Shown here piece after piece: positions 1 to 9,725 of a stretch of 64,000 nucleotides of DNA. Position 1 is the stretch's first letter, and each line of letters begins with the position of its first letter. The position numbers and the translations under genes were made by a program. This DNA is from Cristatella mucedo (Eukaryota > Bryozoa > Phylactolaemata > Cristatellidae): the NCBI GenBank assembly GCA_009760855.2, contig WPIO01000025.1, forward strand, positions 882,501-946,500, written 5' to 3'. The notes below the pieces were generated by a model. It ran no database searches. It was not told the origin of the DNA and saw only the letters and a list, made by a program, of their open reading frames with translations.

Positions 1-19
1 CTGCCTGCCTGCCTTTCTC

Positions 20-20
20 T

Positions 21-51
<31 letters not shown>

Positions 52-54
52 GCT
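20..54. repeat. (CT)n microsatellite at left edge
   Basis: A run of CT dinucleotides interrupted by TTT follows a short CTGC/TGCC repeat at the very start of the window. No gene signal is attached to it. Confidence 0.9.
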
Positions 55-348
55 ATTCGACGTGGAATTAACGCATGTTGGTGACCTGTCAGCTCGTACA
101 TATTTGTCTTTCAGTAAGGAGGCGCTCTAATTAATAATAGTAGTAACAATCCGTACGTAGAATGAATAAGAATTCTTCTTAATTCTTCATTCTTATTCTT
201 CTTCAAAGCACCCGCCGAGAAGAAGCCGACATTTAATTTTGCTGTGACCAATCCACCGGAGTGCTCTACGGTACGCGATATTAATATGTTGCACTCTAGG
301 CGTCCATGAGAATCATGAAACGGCGGCGGCGGCGGTGGCGTGCTCAGC

Positions 349-570
349 ATACCATATAATTGCTGTCCAGATATTCATTATTCATGGTTTCTGAATCGTA
401 AAGGCTTGGAGCCAGCCGGTCGTAGAACAGTCTGATATAGGGCAGCATAGCGAAAGCCAAACCCATGTAGCTGTAGCAGTCGCTTACGCTCAAGCCGTTG
501 AGCTCGAGGCTGTGAGCCAGGCAGCGGCACCGGGCCAGACCTCGGTAACTTCGCTGTAGAGATGCTCTCA
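349..570 (-). CDS. Candidate internal exon of a Cys-containing secreted protein
   Basis: I do not recognise a named protein. Read on the minus strand, the frame opens after a plausible acceptor (CTCTACAG, near 556) and encodes a stretch with LARCRCLAHSLELNG, then DCYSYMGL, then an aromatic-rich region ending DSNYM before a GTATGC donor-like site near 350. The spacing of Cys residues and the CY aromatic pair resemble the Cys-rich exon at 7090-7417 on the same strand, so both may be PAN/Apple-like modules. It lies downstream of the FReD exons on the same strand and may belong to a neighbouring gene copy. Splice limits are read by eye; this could also be a chance frame. Confidence 0.3.
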
Positions 571-579
571 TCGCCACTA

Positions 580-1940
580 CAGAGTTACTATACGAACTGG
601 CGCCGGGTCCAAGATGCCACTTAAACGACCCGTCGCGTTCGAATAGACGACGCTACTCTATGGATAAGGACTGATTGTTATCTTAAGGCACGGGCGCTCC
701 TCGCCATATTCCGGCGATGCCCGTGTGCCTGCGTGCATTGGCATTGCACCTTAAAGTCGTCACCCGTGATTCCAAGGCTGCTCAGGCCTGGGCCGGTATT
801 TATCGCGCCTCGCTCGGGACCGGCACCGCTACGAGCGCCGCGATTGCAGCCCAGAGTCTGGCCCGGATGTGTAAGCCGCTAAACCCTTTTGCAAAAACGC
901 ATAGGTAGTTTTTCGCCGCGGCGGTTGATGCTCGGGCGTTTCGAGTGACTATCACCCACTTGAGTGTTCTAGTGACTGTTCAAGTGAAAATCACTATCGC
1001 ACGGAAGCAATGGGGCCGGAGACTCCAATCGGCAGTCAGCGGTAATAAAAGCGGAAATAACCACCTGTCTTCCCTAAGTCGAGAGTTTACGAGTCGTGCT
1101 CGGTAAGGTAATCTCCGCGACCCACCGTTTTCTGACGTTCAGTGGAGCACTACATCATAGTACCTACTTGATGTCGCAAGCATAGTACCTGCTCTTCCGC
1201 GGATTGCCTGCAAGCCAATTAGATGTCCGGTGAATATATCGCAGTACAGACGCGTCTTTGATAGACCTATTTGAAAAAGTATAGATATCCAACTATACGC
1301 AGGAATTGTATTGAGTTGACGGTGGCTTCAAAATTATAAGAAGAAAACTTATCTGATTTGAACTCTGATGGTTTATTAGTTGCACTTTGGGTTATACGCT
1401 TCAGTTACATAGACCATAATGCCCAAACCACTCTGTGTGGATTATCAGCTTCATCGTGCGATGTCTTTCCGGATGACAAGGTTCATACTAATTGGATAAC
1501 GAGCAAGACAGAGTCTTGCCTATTCGACGCGTTAAAGCATTCACGTATGAATTCTCAAGAACGACACTAAACGCTAGTCTAATTTAGGGTGCCTGATAAA
1601 CCAAATAGCAGAATCATAGCAGGTACAAAGCTTGGTTTCGTGTTAAGACCTTCCATTTAGGTGAACTGGAAACATAGTAATGTAGTTGATGACATAAAGA
1701 TTGATTTTCTGAATGTCTTGCGTAAAAATAACTTAGCCGTCTCAGGTAGCTCAATTGTCAGGTTTCCGACGGATAAACTTGAAGCTGACTCTCTCGTGCT
1801 GATTCTGCTGTTCAGGTTATCAGAGTCACAATTTTTCCCACAACGCAATACACAACAATGTTATCCCTCTTTTGATAATTCAGTTTTCAGCGAGCAGGAA
1901 AAGACAAACATAAAGTGCACATGTTTTCAAACGTCCAAAA
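580..1940. other. No recognisable gene
   Basis: This stretch shows no recognisable gene. The left part is moderately GC-rich and the right part AT-rich. An ATG-less frame at 1661-2059 (plus) runs opposite the FReD 3' end and is taken as its shadow. A TTTATT at 1372-1377 would read AATAAA on the minus strand and could be a distant poly(A) signal for the FReD gene, but it is more than 500 bp past the stop. Confidence 0.5.
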
Positions 1941-1942
1941 TC

Positions 1943-2336
1943 CTACACCAATATGCGCATCACTGTCGTTTTAAGGGAGTAGCAATATCCTTTGAACGTG
2001 TACCAGCAGTTGCCAAATACACACGAGTTACTGGCACCCTTGAGGTAGAGGCCGTTTAAATTGCTTCGGAAACAGTAGTTATACCACCACGCCCCCTGGG
2101 AGCCGGTAGCACAGCCGGTGCTATCGTAGTCGAAGGTAGCGAAAGGCTGGCCGTTCTGATAGGCCATGCTGTCACGTGCAGTGCCGTTAAACCCGCGGAT
2201 ATCCAGAATGTAGCGCGAGCTCTCTGAACCGAGCTGAAATACGAGTAGTTGGCGTACGCCGATTCGCCTTCAAACGTGTCCAAGTATACGCTTAATGCCA
2301 CACCATTGGCTGAAAGACGGCGAATATTTTCCAGAC
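1943..2336 (-). pseudogene. Fibrinogen-related domain, C-terminal exon, frameshifted
   Basis: This is the second half of a fibrinogen-like (FReD) domain, an extracellular lectin-type fold used in innate immunity and development. The exon begins after a minus-strand acceptor (GATTATAG) at 2337. It reads GLENIRRLSANG, then AYANYSYFS, then, after a one-base shift near 2230, continues as RYILDIRGFNGTARDSM, GQPFATFDYDS, GAWWYNYC and SNLNGLYLKG, ending at a stop at 1943. These are the conserved FReD landmarks, including the acidic Ca-site region (FDYDS) and the NLNGLY core. The shift lies in the string CAGCTCGG; no intron can explain it because the domain is continuous across it. It is either a pseudogene lesion or an assembly indel. 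Domain identity is secure; activity is not. Confidence 0.85.
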
Positions 2337-2417
2337 CTATAATCAAATTGTGATGGCCACGAGCAACGGTATAGGTACAGCATTTTAAAATTACAATTCA
2401 AGTGGGTGTTTGCTTAC

Positions 2418-2630
2418 AAAGCCAGAACTCCCCAGAAAAGTCACCAAACCCATCGCGATACGATTGCCAATTCCTGAAGAAGTTCTGACTGCCATCTTTC
2501 CTACGTTGGATTGTGAGCCAGCTGTCACTTCCCGCGAACTCACACAGCACCGGAAATGAACCATTACCGTCCGGATCCACGAACACTACGCCGGAATCTT
2601 TGAATCCCAGCATATTTGCTTCCCGGCATC
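2418..2630 (-). CDS. Fibrinogen-related domain, N-terminal exon
   Basis: First half of the FReD domain. The 213-bp exon is bounded by acceptor TTTTAAG (2631-2633) and donor GTAAGC (2417-2412), phase 1 on both sides, and joins the next exon across an 81-bp intron in the correct phase. It reads CREANMLGFKDSG, FVDPDGNGSFPVLCEF, WLTIQRRKDGSQNF and GFGDFSGEFWL, the standard opening of FReD domains. The residue created at the junction is Cys where most family members have Gly (GEFWLG). The frame has no internal stop. The exons that would supply the N-terminus should lie at higher coordinates on the minus strand; the signal-peptide exon at 7417 is a candidate. Confidence 0.88.
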
Positions 2631-2639
2631 CTTAAAAGA

Positions 2640-3600
2640 AACAAAAATCACCGCAAAATCGACCAATCGGCTGCTGTTGCTGAGGAAAGCCGCTCTTTTG
2701 TGATGCGAGCATCTTCGAATGAAATTCCACGTCACCTAAGTGACGAATGCAATCTTCTGCAAATCTGCGGCGAACGTGCGGGTTAAGTTGGCTGTGCATT
2801 CTCAAAAATTGGCTTCTGTCATTTGACTGAAATCGGCATGCCCGTGCATTGGCCAACGAAGCCGCACGAAGAGAGGAGCGTCGCGCTACGGCTCGTAGCT
2901 AGGTCATTTACACTTGAGCTATATGCAGCCACACTGAATCGAGCTCGATTACCTCACCCCAACATGCTCCACAGACCTTGTAACTAAACTTGATGCAGAC
3001 GAGACTGAGTTGGCGAGGTGATATCGGGCATGAGCACGGTCGCAGTCAAAATCTCGCTTGCAATCTTGCTTGAAGGCTGGTTCAGCATCGCGGGTGTTAT
3101 GCCCAGTAGTCATGCTCAAGCCTTGAGATCGTTTCAGTTACCTTGCGATGGAGCTGGGGCGAAGGCTGTCCACCCCTCTGCTGCCGCTAGGTGAAGAGCT
3201 GGTAACTTGGATGTCAGTAAAGCCGTGGGTTGAGATTAGACATGTAAGCCCGTCCTGATGCTGGATTGGCTTTAGGTAATGCAGACAAAGAGGAAACAGC
3301 TTGAAAAAATTGATAGTAGGGATTTGAAATCCTCAGTATCCATTTGTGTTTAGGTGATGAATTAGAAAATAAAAACCTTTAACTGATTTCCATGCTAGGT
3401 TTATTTGATTAGGTAATGCAACAGTTTTTGTTCCTGTGAAATAAGTATGATTTCATAATTGTTTAAGCTTCAGGAGTATAGAAAATGGCCATATTCCTTT
3501 ATTATTGCTTATGCGACCATGACATTACTTAACTTAAAGTTAAACCCATTTATGGTAATAAAACTGACCAATTTGCGACCATGACTGCTATTAACTAAAA
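2640..3600. other. Unassigned, increasingly AT-rich
   Basis: I see nothing convincing here. A 74-codon minus frame at 2632-2856 lacks domain features and overlaps the acceptor region of the FReD exon. From about 3300 the DNA becomes AT-rich, grading into the ORF at 3613. Confidence 0.4.
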
Positions 3601-3612
3601 ATTAACCTATTT

Positions 3613-4113
3613 CTAACGAGAAAACGGACAAATTTGCGTAATTTGGTCAGAAAGAGCAGCTAATGAATCAAAATTAATATACATTTGCAAATACAAATCT
3701 ATACATAAAAGTACCATCCTATAGGATTCAGAAATTAGTCGGCATTGTAGAATTTTTTTACTAAACTTCAACTCGCTTTCTGGAAGAAGCCTCCAAGCAT
3801 AAACTATCACCACATCTTTGTTTGATTGTCCTTGGTAAAGTTCAAAGTTCAGTACCACCTGCTGAAAGAGTTCGTCTTGCGATTCTGAGTAAGCTCTCTT
3901 GTTCTCCTTGAATCTATCAAGATGGGCAATAAAGATATGTACTCTGACGGAAATTCCGCAGTCTGTTTTGCCATAGTTATGTATGAGAGCCTGAACCAGA
4001 TGCTCATAGTTTTCAGCCTTGCGCTTGACTAAGGAGCCGCTAATCGTTAGTGCAGTGCCACTCTTCCAAGCCGCTTTCGTTGTCCTGCTCAGCAGTTTGG
4101 CGAAATTCGTCAC
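3613..4113 (-). pseudogene. Degraded transposon-associated conserved ORF
   Basis: An open frame of 166 codons in AT-rich DNA. Its middle reads ENYEHLVQALIHNYGKTDCG, then VHIFIAHLDRFKENKRAYSE, then FQQVVLNFELYQGQSNK. This matches the layout I recall for a repetitive uncharacterised protein of invertebrate genomes whose core runs 'YxxLGCxMSLKxHFLxSHLDFFPEN...AVSDEHGERFHQD...MExRYQG'. The function of that family is not known to me. Several landmark residues are altered here (VHIFIAHLD, FELYQG), so this looks like an old divergent copy. The similarity is from memory and unverified. Confidence 0.5.
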
Positions 4114-4329
4114 ACTCGATGATCTTCTTCATCCGCGATCGACGAAGGTGCTAGCTTTGACCTTTGCCTCCAGCAGCTGTGGAAAGACATATTTTGAAGC
4201 TACTGAAGAGCTGCGCACTGAGATGCTGTCTAGAGCCTTGGCGTATGTGCTCGATGAGGTATACTATATAGGCGTATGTGCTCGATGAGGTCTAACTTGA
4301 TGCGTTCAGTCGTGGCATCAGCATCTTCC

Positions 4330-4541
4330 GAGCGTCTATGCTGACCTCGTGCATGTCACCTCTAACTATGCTATGCTTGCTGTCATTGAGGTGTTACGTG
4401 TGAGAGTTTTCTATAGCGCACTCAATGACCAAGTGGTTGCTATCGCGTATGAGGTAGCCAGGATACTTCATCTCACGCAGCAAAGAGGGAATAAGATTCA
4501 TATCGGAGTCGGCAGGGCAGTCGAGGTAGCGAGCAGCAAGG
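4330..4541 (-). mobile_element. LINE-A 3'-end fragment, diverged
   Basis: The segment matches the last ~200 bp of the LINE-A copies on the minus strand: GTTACG..GAGAGTTTTCTATAGCGCACTCA, a degraded form of the region encoding the C-terminal end, then CTTCATCTCACGCAGCAAAGAG. It is much more diverged than the copies at 24.4 and 62.3 kb. A 21-bp segment just upstream (GGCGTATGTGCTCGATGAGG) is directly repeated at 4240 and 4271. Confidence 0.7.
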
Positions 4542-4693
4542 AAGGCATGCGACCACTAAGAAGGCATGCTACCACTAAGAAGGCATGCTACCACTAAGAA
4601 GGCATGCTACCACTAAGAAGGCATGCGACCACTAAGAAGGCATGCTACCATTAAGAAGGTATGCTACCACTAAGGAGGTATGCTACCACTAAG
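4542..4693. repeat. 19-bp minisatellite, eight units
   Basis: Eight head-to-tail copies of a 19-bp unit (AAGGCATGCTACCACTAAG with single-base variants) fill this interval exactly. The core GCATGCTACCACTAA also occurs once in the LINE-B 3' region (for example near 14136), and the sequence right of the array continues as LINE-B 3' end. The array therefore looks like local amplification inside a LINE-B tail. Confidence 0.95.
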
Positions 4694-5095
4694 CATTTCA
4701 CCGTGCTTTCTTTTCAGCATATGTAAAGTGCCTGGAAAGGGATTAAGTTCTGCGAGGGCGTTATGCGCATGCATTACTATTACTACATCCCCTGACTTGA
4801 CCGTATTTAAAAAGAAACTAAAAACGCACCTATTTATCACAGTATTTACTGAATCCTTGAAATTCGTCCTTTATGTGCTTATGCGTCCTGACACTGTGCA
4901 TGCTGCCACTAACCAAACTTGCATGCTGACCCTGTGCATGTCGCTCTTAAGCATGTTACTCTTGTTGCTTATTGAGCATGATACCACTAACCATTCAATC
5001 GTGCTTCCTTTGCAGCACATGTAGAGTGCCTAGAAAGAGATTGAGTTCTCTGAGGGCGCTATATCAGATGCATTATTATGATGATTATTAATGTT
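4694..5095 (+). mobile_element. Two adjacent LINE-B 3' ends
   Basis: The first piece (to about 4783) is the LINE-B tail: GTAAAGTGCCTGGAAAGGG, GAGGGCGTTAT, then a TTACTATTACTA tail. The second (from about 4795) starts inside the last codons of the LINE ORF (VFKKKLKTHLFI), runs through the 3' UTR with GCATGCTGCCACTAACC, and ends with the same tail and an ATT-rich repeat. Both are on the plus strand and 5'-truncated, as expected for dead LINE insertions. Confidence 0.85.
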
Positions 5096-5348
5096 ATATC
5101 TGCTGGATGACACAATATCGAATATCTGTTGGACGAACAAAAGGCACCGCAGGGGGCTTGACTAACTAGAGGTCGCATTTGGCTGAACTTCCTAACTTAG
5201 TTTAATGAACCACTTCAATGTCTGTTCAAGGGTGCTCTGACGCTAGGATAGCTGCTTAACTGCGGAAAGAGGTCACGTTATACAATGCGTGCACAGAGGC
5301 AGGGCTGTGCCGCCTTTGGTTCTCCTCTCCTGGGTCGCACGATTTAGC

Positions 5349-5430
5349 GGTGGTTTCCCACGATTGGCTTTTCAGACTAGGCAGCGTTAAGCCAACCGTC
5401 GAAATCTGCGGTTCCTCTCGTACTGAGCAC
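5349..5430 (-). rRNA. 28S-like fragment with the sarcin-ricin loop, probable relic
   Basis: On the minus strand, 5408-5429 reads TGCTCAGTACGAGAGGAACC followed by GCAGATT, which matches the universally conserved sarcin-ricin loop region near the 3' end of eukaryotic 28S rRNA. Downstream, 5349-5377 reads CTGAAAAGCCAATCGTGGG then AAACCACC, similar to the next 28S element (..GCCAATGGTGCGAAGCTACC). The intervening and flanking DNA is not recognisably 28S, so this is either a short rDNA relic or a strongly diverged copy. The loop match is too long to be chance; its extent is uncertain. Confidence 0.5.
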
Positions 5431-5676
5431 GGTGGCTAGTACACGACCGATTGAAAAATCCTGGCTTGATGTAGGGGCGTTCAGGAATACCTTTGTAGCG
5501 TTGATGGCAAAGGTTGATAACATAGCGCTGTCACTTAGGGTGTGGCGAGCTCTAATGACGTACGGCTCGGGCCTGAAAGCACGTGCTGACAGAACGTCGG
5601 GTGCGGAAGAGAGTTCGGGCATGACGTTAGCCATAGATATGCATGCAGTCAGGACGGCGGGCACGTGGAACTGCAT
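5377..5676 (-). CDS. Hypothetical ORF with hydrophobic N-terminus
   Basis: A 99-codon ATG frame beginning MQFHVPAVLTACISMA, which could be a short signal peptide, then Ser/Ala-rich sequence without a recognised domain. Its last 18 codons overlap the 28S-like fragment in the same orientation, which argues that at least the 3' part is not a conserved protein. It sits between the signal-peptide exon at 7.4 kb and the FReD exons on the same strand. Probably a chance frame. Confidence 0.2.
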   Translation of the reverse strand: MQFHVPAVLTACISMANVMPELSSAPDVLSARAFRPEPYVIRARHTLSDSAMLSTFAINATKVFLNAPTSSQDFSIGRVLATVLSTRGTADFDGWLNAA

Positions 5677-5699
5677 AGTGGGACAAAATAAAAAAATAT

Positions 5700-6330
5700 A
5701 GTGGGATACGATAGTGGGCGCTCAAGCTCACGCTGACAAGACGGTTGGTAGTTGGACGCTCGTCAGATCTTTGCAGATAGGAAAATTCTGCACCGGTCGG
5801 AAAATGCCAGTCGCGCTTGGTGAACTAGAAGCAGATGGTTAAAGTCCGAAGCAACTTAGTAAGACACTTTTTTTTTATAAATTTTTAAAGCCCAGGTGTA
5901 GGAGTGGGGAGTTACAAATATTCCATACGGATAAATTGCATACAGGAGTTAACAATATTTGTTCTCAACTGTGTGGAATGAGCCATACCTATCCCCACCT
6001 GATAGCATTCACGACTCTTAAAGGTCATCTTAAGGACCAGAGTGAAGCATTCCGTTTACTTTTACTGGGAGTCAAAGAGCCACAGTCCGTCCGTCAGGCA
6101 CTTTCAAGTGAACGTGAGAACAAAACAGACAGCAAGACTGGCAGATGGATAAGTGTATATTAAGAAGTGATGTAAAATGTTGGATTCAGCCATTGGCGGC
6201 CCAGAAAAATTGCGAAGGCTGAGGCAACAATAGAGCCGGCTTGCCAGGCTGAGTGTGTGGCACCTATCGCGGCCTATGGCGAACTGAACAGGACTGGCAT
6301 GAATTCAAAAAGAGCCGGTAAGGCATGAGA
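5700..6330. other. No recognisable gene
   Basis: Mixed-composition DNA with a poly-T run near 5869. A 75-codon plus frame at 5936-6163 has no features. I see no repeat family or RNA gene. Confidence 0.4.

Positions 6331-6333
<3 letters not shown>

Positions 6334-6368
<35 letters not shown>
6334..6368. repeat. (GA)n microsatellite
   Basis: About 17 uninterrupted GA units followed directly by a CGG-rich stretch. Confidence 0.95.
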
Positions 6369-6371
<3 letters not shown>

Positions 6372-7089
6372 GCGGCGACGGCCGGGGCAAGTCGATAAAG
6401 TTGCACTGCACGCACTCAATTATCAATGAGCCCACCGCGCTCAGCTTTCATCGGCGTGCTAACTCCTGGCGTGAGGACTTTTTACGAGGAGCCTGGAAAA
6501 TGCGCGCCCCAAACTCTTGGGTTGCAAGCAGCTTCGCAGGCGGCTGCGCCGTTCGAAGGCGACACGCTACAGGTTGCTGCCGCAGCCGTGCCGCTCCTTC
6601 ATTAACTGAGGGTATCGAGCTGAGCAGCACTCGCGGGAAGGATACCGAATGTTCAAAGATCAGGCAACCTTCTGCTGCACAAATGAATCTAGAATCTGAG
6701 ACAGACTACACAATCATGACCACTTAGATTCCACGCCGCGTAATCTTCGCGCGTGATTTTTCGCCGCTCATCGATTCGCATAAGCTTGCAACTCAAAGAT
6801 GCCGCTGCAGGGTTGACAATCGGATGTGCTGCGTATAAAGCTTAGATGTTTGCAATAGTAACAGTGGCTTACCAATAACAACCTCTGCTACCACTAACCT
6901 CTGATCGACGAGGTCACGTATAAGCTCCAGCGGGTCTACAAAAAAGTGTGGTAACGCAAAATACGCTAGGAAAGCTTTGCAAGCCAAAGCTTGCGCGCTC
7001 TATGTGGCAAAAGATAACTTATCGCCTGGAAATTGCAAGAACAGATTTATGAATTCGAGCGTCCATTTTGGTTTATCGTATTTAAATAC

Positions 7090-7417
7090 CTTTTGACCGC
7101 AGTAATATCCGCTGCCTGATCTGGATGCGTAGGCGTCGCAAGGAAGAGAGCCGCAGTAGCAGCGATTACTTGCCGAGTTCCAGAGCGCTGCCCGACTATT
7201 CACGAGATTGAGGCAATCCAGCACACATTCCACCAGCGATCTTGACGACTTCGCATCGCGAAGACTCGCGAGGATGTCTGGCCAACTATCGATCTCCTTC
7301 GTAGCAAGCTGGCTCGCGGTGAGCTGCCGCGCAGGCAGCGCCGACCGAGACGTCGGCGTGCAGCGGAGGCCCGAAGCACGCAAGGACCGTGGCGCCGATC
7401 AGGCGCAGGTTGCGCAT
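7090..7417 (-). CDS. Secreted Cys-rich (PAN/Apple-like) protein, first coding exon, frameshifted
   Basis: The minus-strand ATG at 7417 opens MRNLRLIGATVLACFGPP followed by LHADVSVGA: a positive N-region, a hydrophobic core and a plausible signal-peptidase site after HA. This frame stops at a TAG in GATCGATAG. A one-base shift before it continues as ATKEIDSWPDILASL, then SLVECVLDCLNLVN, ALWNSASNRCYCG and GSGYYCGQK before a GTATTT donor at 7089. The Cys pattern (ECVLDCL..RCYCG..C..YYCG) suggests an extracellular disulfide module of PAN/Apple type. It could be the 5' exon of the FReD gene at 1.9-2.6 kb, which is on the same strand and also frameshifted. Whether the shift is real or an assembly indel cannot be told. 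Confidence 0.5.
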
Positions 7418-8050
7418 CGTCACAGCGAGTCTCTCCGACTGCTCTCCACCTCCTCCTCCTCCTCCAGCTGACTGCTGGCTAGCTATCTTCTGCGCATGTA
7501 CTGTTTCAACCGCAGGCGGTCACTGCTGGCAAACCGACCTATTAATAGATGAGACTAATCATTAAGTGGTAAAAGTCCCGAAGGATGCAGCACTTGAAAT
7601 GGACCGACAGTTGAATTAGATAAAGTGCAAAGTCGGCCATTTCAGCTGACATAGTACTGCCATTCTTGGAAGAATTTACCTTAAGGCGGTGAAGCTGCGT
7701 GGCCTCTCGATCCGTCCGCTTGCGCTCGTGGCCACTAGTGCTGACCTCTAAAAGCACCGGCAGCGCCCCGAGAAGAAACGTCCAAAATGTGCCGCCAGCA
7801 ATATTCCATGATATTCGTCGTTTTGGCGTCTCTGGTGGGTGGCCCAAAAAGTCTCGACACGCCCATTACGCTGTGCTTTACAACTAGTAGCGTATGCAAT
7901 GAATGCAGCAACCGTCCTATATCTAAATTAGTTCCTGACAATACGTCGATAGCCACCATCCGATATCGCTTAATAAGGAGAATCGGCTGGCGTTGACGCT
8001 GCTGACGGTATCATGGCCATTCAGCTATCGGCGACGTCCACATATGCTGA
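7418..8050. other. Upstream region of the secreted-protein exon, otherwise unassigned
   Basis: A CCTCCTCCTCCTCC tract lies just upstream of the ATG at 7417. Minus frames at 7542-7847 and 7735-7959 have no domain features and overlap one another. No promoter motif stands out. Confidence 0.3.
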
Positions 8051-8059
8051 TAAGTAGTG

Positions 8060-8155
8060 GGAAACGTACAGCTTATGTAAAGTGCCTAAAGAAAGATCAA
8101 GTTTTATGAAAGTGCTATATACACATTTCTTAATAATAATATTGTTGTTATTACT
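8060..8155 (+). mobile_element. LINE-B 3' end fragment
   Basis: GTAAAGTGCCTAAAGAAAG followed by AAGTGCTATATACAC and an AATAATAATATT tail gives the LINE-B 3' terminus. Only the last ~90 bp is present. Confidence 0.75.
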
Positions 8156-8789
8156 TACAACCACGCGTGGATATCTAGCGAAGAGATATCAATGGCGAGC
8201 CGCTAAACCGCCCGACTAATACCTTTTCACCCCTGGGTTGTTCGTAATGTGAGGGTTTTTCAAACTCTGTTTAAGACCGGCTTCGCAGTTAATAAGTGTC
8301 CCGCTGTTCACTTTCCTCCGTCGGCTCCTGCCTTCAAATGCGAAGCGACGCGGTCCTAACGGCGGCGAGGTGAAAGAGTGGGGCGAGAACGCGAGTGATT
8401 GCGAATCAATACCCGCTCAAGCTAGTGGCGGCCCTACTCGGGTAGTTTGCCGCTAATTCCCATTGCATCGCTCGTAATTGCGCCAAGCTTCCAATTTGCT
8501 TCGAGCGCTTGTGTCACACCTTCTCCGAACGATGAAAGCCGCCGTCGGTCAAATATGCCCAAGCGCCGGAGGCGGCGAAATTAATCCAAAGTTGATTACA
8601 AAATTAATCCAAAGTACGATTTCTGTCGCTTTGCGATGGAATCCTGTGGATTGCAGTATTGGCCGAGCCCTCTGCAATCTATTTGAGGAGACTTCGTGAG
8701 AAGGGAACGCGTGAGCAGAATGGCGCTAAGCGCGGAGAGTATGCGGCCGCAGACGCAATACGCGGCGCCGAAATCTCCGAGAGCGCCCG

Positions 8790-8961
8790 CGCCGCCGCCG
8801 CGCCCGCGCCGCCGCCGCAGCCGCGCCCGCGCCGCCGCCCCATTCGGACGCCCAGGCGCGGGAGCAGGCGCGCTGCTCTGGCATCGATCCGAAGGTGCTT
8901 CCGGTCGTGACCGAACTTCTTGACTTTGATGACACCGCGTGCAGAGCCATCAAGGGAGACT
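8790..8961 (+). CDS. Candidate C-terminal exon, unidentified
   Basis: After a (GCC)n-rich stretch, one plus frame reads HSDAQAREQARCSGID, then PKVLPVVTELLDFDDTACR and AIKGD before a TAA. The sequence has balanced amphipathic composition unlike the Ala/Arg/Pro frames on either side, which are products of the GCC repeat. No acceptor could be fixed and no AATAAA follows closely. I do not recognise the protein. It may belong with the plus-strand terminal exon at 9726, but a TAA and the lack of a donor argue against direct joining. Confidence 0.3.
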
Positions 8962-9725
8962 AAGAGGTTAAACTTTCGATGCCGTACGGACAGGCTGTGA
9001 CGTTGCAGACGCCCTGGCCCAAGCTTGCCCTTAAACTAAGCTTCGAGCTTCGAGCCTAACTTGGGTTGCCAGCGACTTGCGCCAACGCCTGACCTTCTAG
9101 TAATAACGTAAGATGGAATGCGAATGGACGAAGCATGCACGCGGGTTGAGCTCACAGCGAGGCATTCTTCGTTGAAATGACTCTTAAAATAGGCCACCCT
9201 AAGGCTTGACAGGACGCTTCGTGAAACGCTCGCCTCCGTCCGCGAAGGGTCCTGTAGCTTCAGAACGATCTCGTACTATCGTACGCAGGGTTGGTGCTAC
9301 TGTTTAGTGCCGATTAGCAGCCAACAGGCCTCAGCATGCCACGCCCAACTACCTAGAGATGTAGCTACCGCTGCATAGGGCGCAGGAGACGTCCCGGCGC
9401 ATGCGCTCGCTCGCGGCGGACCCACTGTCGGGCGAACCTCTGCAAGACAGCAATGCAAGCGGCGAGCGCTGCGAATCGAGGCGGAAGATGGGAGCCAAAG
9501 GTGGCAACGGCGGCACTTTGCGAAGGCCTGCACCTATTGTTCTGTACGCATGGAAGCCGCACAATGCAGAGTTGTAGAGTGCAGGGTGCAATAAAGCCCG
9601 CGAAATCCACCATACGTGGATAATGAAGAGATTTCAGATAGCTTATACTCCTAAGCTATGGCACCCAGTCGCGTGTTGGCTGATTGGCCGATGACCCGCG
9701 CACGGCTCTTCACGCTCCCCCCCAG

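Noticed and set aside
1661-2059. 132-codon plus frame
   Set aside because: Its 3' third is antisense to the FReD C-terminus and the rest has no features.
4542-4693. Regular short repeats that might suggest a CRISPR-like array
   Set aside because: Units are contiguous 19-mers without spacers, and the genome is eukaryotic; it is a minisatellite.
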